A stretch of DNA of 64,000 nucleotides from Vallitalea sp. (GTDB lineage: Bacteria; Bacillota; Clostridia; Lachnospirales; Vallitaleaceae). The stretch is from NCBI GenBank assembly GCA_025210235.1, contig JAOASG010000007.1, forward strand, positions 19,406 through 83,405, in the 5' to 3' direction. The notes under the pieces are model-generated. The model had not been told where the DNA came from. It ran no database searches and was given only the letters and a program-made list of their open reading frames with translations. Each line of letters begins with the position of its first letter. Position 1 is the stretch's first letter. The position numbers and the translations under genes were made by a program. Below, piece after piece: positions 55,936 to 64,000 of the stretch.

Positions 55936-56484
55936 GTGGATCAAATAAATGATTTAATAAAAAGAATTGAAAAACTTGAAAATGCTGTTTTTGGTAAAAA
56001 TGCTATTGAACACCAAGATAAAGTTCCCGATCTATCTCATAGTTTTGATAATACCGTACAAGAAGTGAATGAAAAACTTAGAAAATTAAAAATACATTTT
56101 GAAGAAGAAGATAGTATTATCTTCCAAGGGGTACTTCATAACAATTGTGAATCTGGAGATTATCAATTAACTTCCCTATTAGTTTTAGATAAAGAAGAAT
56201 CAGATGAAGATATAGGAGAATTATGTAATGTTTTGTCTTCTAAACAAAGAATATGCATATTAAGGCATTTAACAAAAAATAAGTACAGTAGCGGTGAATT
56301 AGTAAAAATTACACAAATGGCTGGAGGCCATCTCCATCACCACTTAAAGGAATTACTACTAAATAAGTTTATATGTAAAAATGAAAATGGAAAATATACT
56401 GCAACCAATCACGGCTTAAATGTATATCTTACAATAGCAGCATTAAATAGAAGGCTTAAATATTCTGATAGGAATAACAAATAA
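55936..56484 (+). CDS. Winged-helix (ArsR-like) regulator with coiled-coil N-terminus
   Basis: About 182 residues. The start is GTG at 55936, seven bases after GGGAGG. Residues 1-25 form a short coiled coil (INDLIKRIEKLENAVFG), a linker follows, then an unassigned beta-rich segment. From about 100 an ArsR-type winged helix: LCNVLSSKQRICILRHLTKN, SGELVKITQMAGGHLHHHLK and the wing FICKNENGKYTATNHG. No cysteine pair for metals is present. It precedes a metalloprotease gene by 53 bases and has a dyad operator, so it is probably an autorepressor whose release involves the protease or its trigger (inference). Confidence 0.8.
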   Translation: MDQINDLIKRIEKLENAVFGKNAIEHQDKVPDLSHSFDNTVQEVNEKLRKLKIHFEEEDSIIFQGVLHNNCESGDYQLTSLLVLDKEESDEDIGELCNVLSSKQRICILRHLTKNKYSSGELVKITQMAGGHLHHHLKELLLNKFICKNENGKYTATNHGLNVYLTIAALNRRLKYSDRNNK

Positions 56485-56537
56485 TATAAGTCAATAATTA
56501 AATTTTTTGTAATGGGGAAATTAAAGGAGGTATTGAT

Positions 56538-57995
56538 ATGGAATATATATTCCCAAATCCAGATGAAAAAATATGCGTGGTAAAATGTAATGGTGACAAT
56601 TACAATATTCCGATCGGAGAGAAACTATCGAAAACTTCTTCTCTTTATAAAAAAATAATGTCAGAATTAGTATTTCCTTTTCATCAATCCGTTATTAAGC
56701 TATGTCAATGTACAAGAAACTTAATGAAAGATTCTATTGGACCGAATGTATTATTTCTCTCAAATACTGAAGGTGGATTTGCAAAATGTGGACTCAACTT
56801 AATAGAAGAAAATGAATCTACTTATTATCCACATTTAAATTATGTTGATTTACTCATTAACGAAGAAAGATTAAACAATGGTGAACTAGATATTTTTAGC
56901 CATGAATTAGGCCATGTAATGATGGCTAATATATTAAAAAATTTTCCCACTAGCAATTCTTCAAAACAACATGTCAGTATGGGAATAACTGATTATTTTA
57001 TGGCGTTTAATGAAGGCTGGGCAATCCATTTTGAAAAGTTAACCCATGATTTCATTACACATTATAAAAAAATAACTAATTTAAAACATAGTTATGATAG
57101 AGACCTTGAAAAATTGTGGCAATGTAATGCAGATTCTGAATTAAGACTAAATGGAGTTCAAGATAATATATATATTTATGAAAAGTTGCTTCCAGCAACT
57201 GATAAATTAAAATTTAATATAGTAGACACTATAATACTTGAACATACCTCAACTATTTTTGATAAAACAAAGCTAAAAAGTTCACAAGAAATGTTATCGT
57301 GTGAAGGAGTTATTGCAACACTGTTCTATAGAATAAGTACAAATATAATTTTACAAAACAACTACTTATCAAAAGACTTCTACAATAATTTTTTAATTTC
57401 AAACATAAATAACCAATCTGATATAAGAAAATTATTTACACCAATTGAAAACGTCATGCTAAAAACTTTCTGGATATGGTATAAAATTAAAAATAAATTA
57501 AATCAAAGTTCTATTCCTTTTATAGAATTTATAAATATGTGGTGTGAATGTTTTCCTCAAGATAAACCGGAACTGCTAAAAATATTTTTAACTACAACAG
57601 TAGGAAAAACCATATCTAATGACCTTTCTTACATATATGAAAAGGCTGCTTATACTGGAATGATAGGAAATATGCATGCCTTTGTTGAATCTATTAGTGA
57701 ATATAAAAAAACTTATAATAGTTTATACCATATGATAAAAAAAGGTGATATTGCTTTAGATAAAAATATAGGCAAAGAAATTTGGATTGAAAACACACAT
57801 ATAAAAGTTCCTAAATGTTTTTGGCTTAATAAAGAAATGATACCACTAAAAGTAAATCTTAATACAGCTTCCATCTATGATTTAATGAGTTTTCCTAAAA
57901 TCAATCTAGATAAAGCAACTGAAATTGTTAATGAACGAGCAAAAAAAAGATATTTTAAAGCTGTTGAAGAAGTTGGCCTAAACTACTTTAAATAA
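56538..57995 (+). CDS. Zinc metalloprotease fused to a helix-hairpin-helix domain
   Basis: 485 residues, no signal peptide or membrane helix. His122-Glu123-x-x-His126 in FSHELGHVMM is a zinc-protease active site. Glu159 in AFNEGWAIHFE, 33 residues on, is the likely third ligand, as in gluzincins. A long helical middle part (about 200-430) is not recognised. Residues 437-483 (VNLNTASIYDLMSFPKINLD, then KATEIVNERAKKRYFKAVEE) form a ComEA-like helix-hairpin-helix, a DNA-binding motif. A protease tied to DNA binding next to a repressor recalls ImmR/ImmA and PprI/DdrO, though the domains differ. It starts after AAGGAGG. Confidence 0.8.
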   Translation: MEYIFPNPDEKICVVKCNGDNYNIPIGEKLSKTSSLYKKIMSELVFPFHQSVIKLCQCTRNLMKDSIGPNVLFLSNTEGGFAKCGLNLIEENESTYYPHLNYVDLLINEERLNNGELDIFSHELGHVMMANILKNFPTSNSSKQHVSMGITDYFMAFNEGWAIHFEKLTHDFITHYKKITNLKHSYDRDLEKLWQCNADSELRLNGVQDNIYIYEKLLPATDKLKFNIVDTIILEHTSTIFDKTKLKSSQEMLSCEGVIATLFYRISTNIILQNNYLSKDFYNNFLISNINNQSDIRKLFTPIENVMLKTFWIWYKIKNKLNQSSIPFIEFINMWCECFPQDKPELLKIFLTTTVGKTISNDLSYIYEKAAYTGMIGNMHAFVESISEYKKTYNSLYHMIKKGDIALDKNIGKEIWIENTHIKVPKCFWLNKEMIPLKVNLNTASIYDLMSFPKINLDKATEIVNERAKKRYFKAVEEVGLNYFK

Positions 57996-58008
57996 TATAA
58001 AAAAAGCT

Positions 58009-58041
58009 CTTCAACAGAAGCACATATCTCTTCTGTTGAAG
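58009..58041. terminator. Strong terminator between the metalloprotease and diguanylate cyclase genes
   Basis: CTTCAACAGAAG (58009-58020) and CTTCTGTTGAAG (58030-58041) form a perfect 12-base stem with a 9-base loop. The minus strand continues into seven T, so it mainly serves the cyclase gene, and probably both. Confidence 0.85.
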
Positions 58042-58054
58042 AAATTTATTATAT

Positions 58055-59875
58055 TTACTTAATAACTCTATTCCTACCACTTTCTTTTGCTATATATAAA
58101 TTTTCATCTGCTCTTTCAATAATATCTATTGAAGATTCATTTGCTTTGTATTCAGCGACTCCACCGCTTATTGTTATTCTAATACCTTTATCCCCTATAA
58201 CCATTTTGCTTATTTCAATTCTATATCTTTCAGACGCAACATATGCTTCATTAAGTTCAGTATTAGGCATAATAATGATAAACTCTTCACCGCCATAGCG
58301 ACCAAGTATATCAACATCTCTTATACTGTCTGATAAACATTTTGAAATTTCTTTTAAAGTTATATCCCCTTGTGTATGACCATAGGTATCATTTACTTTT
58401 TTGAAGTAATCAATATCAAGCATGACTATTGAAAATATCTTATTATATCTCTTAGATTCATTAATATATCTGTCGAGAATTTCCATTAAATATCTTTTAT
58501 TATAAATATTTGTTAAACCATCAGTAATGCTCAATAATTCTAGTTCTTTCGTTCTTTCTTGTACTATCTCTTCTAAGCTAGTATTCATATATTCTAACTC
58601 TTTTTGCTTATTATTTAGCATTGTTAAATATTCATTTAGTTGACTAGACATATTATTAAATGATCTTGTTAGATGACCCAGTTCATCATTTCTTTCTGTT
58701 TCTATTTGCACTCCCCAATTATCATTACTTATTTGATTTACTTTATTATTAAGGTCTGTTATTGGTGCTAAAATCCATCTAGAAATAAATAAATATGCTA
58801 ATAATATTAATAAAATAATAACTAAAAATATAATACTAAACTTAAAGAATAGAAACTCTATATCACCTATTAAATCTTTTCTAGGAATTGCTATCATAAG
58901 ATTCCAATTTATTTTATTCTTATAAGAGTATTTACTAAAATTGTAGTAATATTCTTCACCTTCTACCTTAAAATTATCATTTATATCTTCATTAAAAAAT
59001 TGATTGTGCTCTGAGATGATTTTCTTATAACCTTCACTAATTATAGAATTTTCGCTTTCAACCGAAGCTAATCTAGTTTGTGAACCTTCAATGTCCTTAA
59101 ATGGTTTTTCGGGTGTGGATGAAGCTACTATTAGTCCTTGTTCATCCACTAAGCACACTATACCATTCTCAGTTATTTCTATAGTTTTTAAAAACTCTGC
59201 AAGTTTAACTAACAAAATATCTGTTCCAAAAACACCTATTTTCTCACCATTAGCAGAAAAAAGAGCCGATGATGTACTCATTCCTAGAATAGGCTCTTGC
59301 GCACCAGAGTATACCTCAGTCCAGTATGCTTTTCCTTCTTCATTAGCTTCAGTATACCATGATCTATTTCTAGGATCAAAATCAACAGATTTAATAAAAT
59401 TTATAATATTTCCCTTATCATCAACTTCATGTATTTTAAAAGGACCTCCCTTTAAGCCTTCTGTATAAGATATTCTGTTTGTACCGTTGTACAATCCAGA
59501 AGAAACTATTCCTCCATCACTATTGGCAAAATATGCATAATCAATAGAGGGGTTACTGTTCACTTCATCTAAAAGAATTTTACCTAAATTTAGTTCATCC
59601 TTTGTATCAAGCTGTTTATTTTTTACAAGAGTAACATTTAACAAATTTATCAATTCTGGTATTTTAAAATAATCATCCAAATGATCATATATATGATTTT
59701 TTATTCTAATCTGATTAGTTCCTATAACTTTTGCAGTATATTTTGTAACAAAATTTCCAATTAGTAAATAACTTAAAGTACTTCCCAATAATAAGATTAT
59801 AAAAACTGGAATTAAAATTATTTTTCTAAGAGATAATTTATTTACTAGTCGAAAATACACTGAATGATTACTCAT
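58055..59875 (-). CDS. Membrane diguanylate cyclase with extracellular Cache sensor
   Basis: 606 residues. A transmembrane helix at about 19-37 (IILIPVFIILLLGSTLSYLL) and one near 345 enclose a double-Cache sensor (GPFKIHEVDD, then DPRNRSWYTEANEEGKAYWT). A HAMP domain lies at about 365-415, a short coiled coil at 420-445, then the GGDEF domain at 447-606 with GRYGGEEF as active site. The inhibitory I-site RDVD stands five residues before it, so product feedback is likely. It makes cyclic di-GMP in response to an external amino acid or carboxylate type ligand. No c-di-GMP riboswitch was noticed in the window. Confidence 0.93.
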   Translation of the reverse strand: MSNHSVYFRLVNKLSLRKIILIPVFIILLLGSTLSYLLIGNFVTKYTAKVIGTNQIRIKNHIYDHLDDYFKIPELINLLNVTLVKNKQLDTKDELNLGKILLDEVNSNPSIDYAYFANSDGGIVSSGLYNGTNRISYTEGLKGGPFKIHEVDDKGNIINFIKSVDFDPRNRSWYTEANEEGKAYWTEVYSGAQEPILGMSTSSALFSANGEKIGVFGTDILLVKLAEFLKTIEITENGIVCLVDEQGLIVASSTPEKPFKDIEGSQTRLASVESENSIISEGYKKIISEHNQFFNEDINDNFKVEGEEYYYNFSKYSYKNKINWNLMIAIPRKDLIGDIEFLFFKFSIIFLVIILLILLAYLFISRWILAPITDLNNKVNQISNDNWGVQIETERNDELGHLTRSFNNMSSQLNEYLTMLNNKQKELEYMNTSLEEIVQERTKELELLSITDGLTNIYNKRYLMEILDRYINESKRYNKIFSIVMLDIDYFKKVNDTYGHTQGDITLKEISKCLSDSIRDVDILGRYGGEEFIIIMPNTELNEAYVASERYRIEISKMVIGDKGIRITISGGVAEYKANESSIDIIERADENLYIAKESGRNRVIK

Positions 59876-60275
59876 TTGTAAAACCTCCTCTAGTAAAATT
59901 TTATTTGTAATAATTTCTTGTCAGCAAATGATGGTAATTATATTATACACTAAATATATAGTTTAAGTTGTACATATTTATTTTACAGAGTTAAATATCA
60001 TTTTGTCAAATTCTTTTAGTATCTTGTTATCCTTAACTAGATAAAGATAATTATAATTATTACTTGATCTAAACTAGATCTGTCCATTTTGGTAATTGAG
60101 AAAAAATAGAAATAATTCAGAAAAAAATAAGAGCTTTAGCTCTTATTTTAAAATCTATACTCTTTTTTATTATTTAGGTCAGTTCTTAAATACAACGCTT
60201 ACATTTTACCACATACCTTGTTCCCTACCCTTATTATAAGCTCTTTGTCCTTAACAAGGCATTAACTCTATGACG
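59876..60275. other. Intergenic region between cyclase and chemoreceptor genes
   Basis: It holds a possible cyclase -10 (TATAAT on the minus strand, 59942-59947, no good -35) and the chemoreceptor terminator (60124-60149). No genes are seen. Confidence 0.55.
60124..60149 (-). terminator. Terminator of the chemoreceptor gene
   Basis: AAAATAAGAGCT, TT, AGCTCTTATTTT: a perfect 12-base inverted repeat with a run of T on the minus strand. Confidence 0.8.
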
Positions 60276-62276
60276 TTATATTTTAAATTTAGAAACTGAT
60301 TCACTAAGCTCGTTAGATGTAGTAGTTAATGTCTTGCTTTTTTGTGTCATTTCTTCAACAGAAGCAAATATTTCTTCTATTGAAGCTGTAGTTTCTTCAG
60401 TGCTTGCAGTATTTTCTTGCGCAACTGCTGCTAAGTTCTGAAGCAAATCTAATACTTTACTTCTATTACTTTCTATTTGGCTACTTAATTTAGCTATACT
60501 ACTAATTTTATTAATAGTAAATTCAATTTCATTAGAAATTTCATTATATTTATTTTTTGTTTCTACAACACTGTTTATCTGATTATTTGTTGTTAAATTA
60601 ACTTCTTCTCCTGTTTGTGTTGCAATTTTAACATTATTAGTTAACTCTTCTAAAACTTTATCGATTTCATCTGTTGATTGTGCAGATTGTTCAGCTAACT
60701 TTCTTATTTCATCTGCTACCACAGCGAATCCTTTTCCTGATTCACCCGCTCTAGCTGCTTCAATAGCTGCATTTAATGCCAGTAAATTCGTTTGTTCTGA
60801 AACAACAGCAATCATTTTACTTGCTTCACCAATCTTTTGAACACTACTGTTGGTATTATAGATAACATCAAGAATCTTATTAACTGTTTTTCTATTTTCA
60901 TCTGTATTATTAGTTAATATATTAATCGTATCAATACCTTCGGAAGTCAATTTTACAATTTTACTTGAGGTATTGGATAATTCTTTAATATTTTTTTCGT
61001 TATTTTCAATAATATCACCAAGATTTATCATATTAAAATTTACATTTTGAGTGTCTTCAGCCTGATTTATAGCCCCTTCACAAATTTGATTAATAATGTT
61101 TGAGACATCTTCAGTTGTTTTTGAAACGTCATTTAAGCTTTGATCTAAAACATTTGCTGTAACATTAACATTACTAGATATTTCAGATATATTTGTTACT
61201 ATTTTTCTTAGACTTTGCTGCATTGTATTTAATGAATTCATTAATATACCTAACTCATCCTTTGATTTAACTTGTATAGGTTCAACTATTAAATTTCCCT
61301 CGGCAATTTCTCTTGCAAAAGCTACAACAGTTTTTATAGGATTTATAATACTTTTTGAAAAAGCAAATGTAAATAATAATATAATAAATAATATAATTAT
61401 TGATATAATCACTATTGTTAAAATCATTTTATGAATATCAGTATAAGCAGCCGATACTTCTGAAACTGCTATAATTGACCAATCAACACCTTCATTTACT
61501 CCAAATTCAGAAACATCTGCATATCCAGCAATAACTTTATCATTCTTATAGTCTTTATAATTAATAAATCCTGTGTCATCTCCTGAAAGTGCTTTATTAA
61601 TTACATCATTAATTTCTGCATCAGGTAAAATATCCAACCTCTTTACGCCTTCTTCTTGTGTATAAATGACCTGATTGACCGCATTTATTAAATATGCTGA
61701 TTTATCACCTATCAAATAATTATTTACTTCATCTATTTTTTTAATTATTGCATCCAAATCAAATTCTCCTACTAAAATACCAATAACTTTTATATTACTA
61801 TCATCCGTAATAGGAGTATATATGTTCATAATCGTTCTGTCTTGTTTTATGTATGGCTCTCCAACAAAAATATCCCCTTGTTTAGCACTATTTACTTTTT
61901 CTAATAAGGATAATTCTGTATCTTTATTAGTAATTCCATTTTTAGTGGATGTCATTAAAGAAGCTTTTTCTATGTAGAAATGAAAATCTCTAAATGAATC
62001 GTCTTCTTTTACAATTTCTTTAAAATAGTTATTTATATCATGTAAATCAAGTGATTCAAATACATCTGATTGTGACATTATTTTTATTTTTTTAATGTTT
62101 TGGTTAATATGATTGTCTATAAACTTTGAAGAATCACTAACCAATAAAACTACCTCTTTTTCTAGTTTTTTATTAAACAAGTTAACGTTATAGGTATATA
62201 CTGTTCCTAAAATTAAAGTTACAAGAATTATAAGAGAAGTAAATTGAAACAAAAGTAATTTTTTTTGTATTTTCAT
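60276..62276 (-). CDS. Methyl-accepting chemotaxis protein
   Basis: 666 residues. Two transmembrane helices (about 7-28 and 280-302) enclose a double-Cache ligand domain ([29 protein letters not shown]). A HAMP domain lies near 303-355. The long cytoplasmic signalling hairpin has the invariant tip [20 protein letters not shown] and [13 protein letters not shown] near residue 505. Class-typical methylation helices flank the tip. It signals to CheA/CheW and so implies a motile cell. It lies beside a Cache-domain diguanylate cyclase, which may sense related ligands. Confidence 0.94.
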   Translation of the reverse strand: MKIQKKLLLFQFTSLIILVTLILGTVYTYNVNLFNKKLEKEVVLLVSDSSKFIDNHINQNIKKIKIMSQSDVFESLDLHDINNYFKEIVKEDDSFRDFHFYIEKASLMTSTKNGITNKDTELSLLEKVNSAKQGDIFVGEPYIKQDRTIMNIYTPITDDSNIKVIGILVGEFDLDAIIKKIDEVNNYLIGDKSAYLINAVNQVIYTQEEGVKRLDILPDAEINDVINKALSGDDTGFINYKDYKNDKVIAGYADVSEFGVNEGVDWSIIAVSEVSAAYTDIHKMILTIVIISIIILFIILLFTFAFSKSIINPIKTVVAFAREIAEGNLIVEPIQVKSKDELGILMNSLNTMQQSLRKIVTNISEISSNVNVTANVLDQSLNDVSKTTEDVSNIINQICEGAINQAEDTQNVNFNMINLGDIIENNEKNIKELSNTSSKIVKLTSEGIDTINILTNNTDENRKTVNKILDVIYNTNSSVQKIGEASKMIAVVSEQTNLLALNAAIEAARAGESGKGFAVVADEIRKLAEQSAQSTDEIDKVLEELTNNVKIATQTGEEVNLTTNNQINSVVETKNKYNEISNEIEFTINKISSIAKLSSQIESNRSKVLDLLQNLAAVAQENTASTEETTASIEEIFASVEEMTQKSKTLTTTSNELSESVSKFKI

Positions 62277-62698
62277 ATTCAGCCTCCAGTTATAGTTTTG
62301 TTAAAAATACAATGTTACATGAAATATGGTAGTAAGATTGGAAACTACAATTAATATCAAGATTTTAGTATTATCTTACATTAATGGTGTTATGTGAGAA
62401 TTATTTATTAATAATATCATAATTCAAATAAACTTAAAAGAGATTTTGCTCTAAATATTATGGAAATTCATGCAAAATTTGTAAATTACTCGAAAGAAGG
62501 ACTTACTACCAATATTGAGTAATAACTTAAAAGAATATAATATTTAAAAGAGCAAACCATATAGTCTGCTCTTTATTACTTTACTTATTTATGCTTCTAT
62601 TCAATCTACCTAAGAAATCCGGTCAAGGTACTATCCGACTCCAACCGAATACTAAATTACCTATTCAATGTATTAAATCTTAATTATTCTTTTCACTT
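62277..62698. other. Intergenic region between chemoreceptor and alcohol dehydrogenase
   Basis: It holds the alcohol dehydrogenase terminator (62546-62575). No clear promoter for the chemoreceptor was found, neither sigma-A nor sigma-D type. Confidence 0.55.
62546..62575 (-). terminator. Terminator of the alcohol dehydrogenase gene
   Basis: AAAGAGCA (62547-62554) pairs with TGCTCTTT (62567-62574) over a 12-base loop, with a short T run on the minus strand. Confidence 0.7.
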
Positions 62699-63760
62699 TT
62701 AATATTCAATAACTACAACAGGTTTGATTAAATCTGCTGGTTTATCTTTCATTAACATTAATGCTTCTTCAATACTTTCAAATCCTTTGAAAACATGTGT
62801 AACTAACTTACTTGTATCTAGCTTTCCTGTTGCCATTAATGAAGCTAATTTTTCCATTTTTAATCTTCCACCTGGAGTAAGTCCTCCTAAGATTTGTTTA
62901 TGTCCCATACCTACTCCCCATTCAACTCTAGGAATGCTGATATGTTCACCTTCACCAAGATAATTTATATTACCAATTTTCCCACCTGGCTTTAACATTT
63001 TTACAGCTTGAGCAAATGTATCATTATTTCCACCTGCAATAACTACTTTATCTACACCTTTTCCATCAGTTAACTTCATAACTTGATCTACAATATCGCC
63101 TTCTTTGTAGTTAATAATCTCTGTTGCACCATATTCTCTTGCAACTTTAACACAGTTTGGTCTTGAACCTACTGCATATATATGAGATGCACCCATTAAA
63201 TTTGCACCAGCAACAGCCATAAGTCCTACAGGTCCAATTCCAACAACTACTACACTATCTCCTAATTTAATATCTGCCATTTCTGCACCATGGAAACCTG
63301 TAACAACCATATCAGCTAACATAACTGCATCTTTAGGTTCAACATTTTCAGGAAGATGTGCCAAATTTGCATCTGCTTCATTTACATGAAAATATTCAGC
63401 AAAAACTCCATCTTTAAAGTTTGAAAACTTCCAACCTGCTAACATACCACCAGAATGTTGTGGATATCCTGCTTGAGCTTCTGGTGAACCCCAATCTGGT
63501 GTAATTGCTGGAACAATAACTTTATCACCTGGTTTAAAATCTTTTACATGTGAACCAACTTCAACTATTTCTCCAACTGCCTCATGACCTAAAATCATAT
63601 CATGTCTATCACCAATAGCACCTGCCCATACAGTATGAATATCTGAAGTACATGGTGCTATAGCAAGAGGTCTAACTATTGCATCAAGTGGACCTGCCAC
63701 AGGCTTTTCTTTCTTTATCCATCCAACTTTACCAATCTCTAACATTGCAAAACCTTTCAT
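62699..63760 (-). CDS. adh: Zinc-dependent secondary alcohol dehydrogenase (NADP type)
   Basis: About 353 residues, nearly collinear with the NADP-dependent isopropanol dehydrogenases of Clostridium beijerinckii and Thermoanaerobacter, including the start MKGFAMLEIGKVGWIKKEKP. Catalytic zinc ligands are Cys in APCTSDIH, His in GHEAVGE and Asp in the VMLADMVVTGFHG region. The cofactor fold has GIGPVGLMAVAGAN, then AVGSRPN, where Gly-Ser-Arg favours NADP(H). It interconverts ketones or aldehydes and alcohols in fermentation. The start is ATG 63760 after AAGGAG; the earlier in-frame codon at 63817 has no support. The structural zinc cysteines of other ADHs are absent, as usual for this group. 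Confidence 0.95.
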   Translation of the reverse strand: MKGFAMLEIGKVGWIKKEKPVAGPLDAIVRPLAIAPCTSDIHTVWAGAIGDRHDMILGHEAVGEIVEVGSHVKDFKPGDKVIVPAITPDWGSPEAQAGYPQHSGGMLAGWKFSNFKDGVFAEYFHVNEADANLAHLPENVEPKDAVMLADMVVTGFHGAEMADIKLGDSVVVVGIGPVGLMAVAGANLMGASHIYAVGSRPNCVKVAREYGATEIINYKEGDIVDQVMKLTDGKGVDKVVIAGGNNDTFAQAVKMLKPGGKIGNINYLGEGEHISIPRVEWGVGMGHKQILGGLTPGGRLKMEKLASLMATGKLDTSKLVTHVFKGFESIEEALMLMKDKPADLIKPVVVIEY

Positions 63761-63835
63761 ATTAACAATCTCCTTTATAATGTCTTTTTTAAATTTATGA
63801 ATTATATAATAAATCAATAGTATTCTATATGATTT

Positions 63836-64000
<165 letters not shown>

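Overview
The window is very AT-rich, Gram-positive DNA. It has strong Shine-Dalgarno sites, lipoprotein signals, an LPXTG protein with its sortase, an SLH surface protein, an ECF sigma/anti-sigma pair, and anaerobe-type enzymes (Cys-type sulfatases, a secondary alcohol dehydrogenase, a 4Fe-4S nitroreductase). This fits an anaerobic member of the Clostridia, perhaps a Lachnospirales or Vallitalea-like lineage; I cannot place it more precisely by eye. No rRNA, tRNA, CRISPR array, transposase or replication origin was seen.

Layout. 1-6.6 kb holds metal homeostasis: a copper-type P-type ATPase (cut by the window edge) behind a small helix-turn-helix gene, then an fbpABC ferric-iron importer with a consensus promoter and a Fur box, then the decayed tail of an NADH:flavin oxidoreductase. 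6.6-7.8 kb is an ECF sigma factor with its anti-sigma factor. 7.9-18.6 kb is a first sulfated-glycan locus: a ROK regulator, a NagB-like deaminase, a DUF3604/PHP protein, a TctABC tripartite carboxylate transporter and two sulfatases. A repeated palindrome, probably the ROK operator, lies at three promoters there and once further upstream. After an rsmH paralogue, 20.2-31.3 kb is a second sulfated-glycan locus: a membrane AraC regulator, two DUF1961 proteins, two sulfatases, a GH88 unsaturated glucuronyl hydrolase and an Lpl-type sugar ABC importer. Together the two loci suggest uptake, desulfation and cleavage of unsaturated uronic-acid oligosaccharides of glycosaminoglycan type. No polysaccharide lyase and no sulfatase-maturating enzyme is encoded here.

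31.7-44.5 kb is mixed: an OYE-family flavoenzyme, an SLH surface protein, a KAS III-like thiolase whose catalytic His and Asn are replaced, a sortase with a 1450-residue LPXTG adhesin, a tRNA-dihydrouridine synthase and a ferredoxin-nitroreductase. 44.8-53.2 kb has two more catabolic units: IclR with an MFS/UPF0303/Gfo-Idh/SDR cluster, and a GH3 beta-glycosidase with a GPH symporter opposite an AraC regulator.

54.5-58.0 kb is the most unusual part. It is a small accessory islet with a TIR-domain protein followed by a two-TM SLATT/DUF4231 protein (a likely NAD+-cleaving or signalling defence pair), a phage-type small protein, and a winged-helix regulator followed by a zinc metalloprotease fused to a helix-hairpin-helix domain. 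That last pair sits behind a 36-bp perfect palindrome overlapping the promoter. 58-64 kb carries a diguanylate cyclase, a chemotaxis receptor, a secondary alcohol dehydrogenase and the end of a glutamate-synthase-type oxidoreductase.
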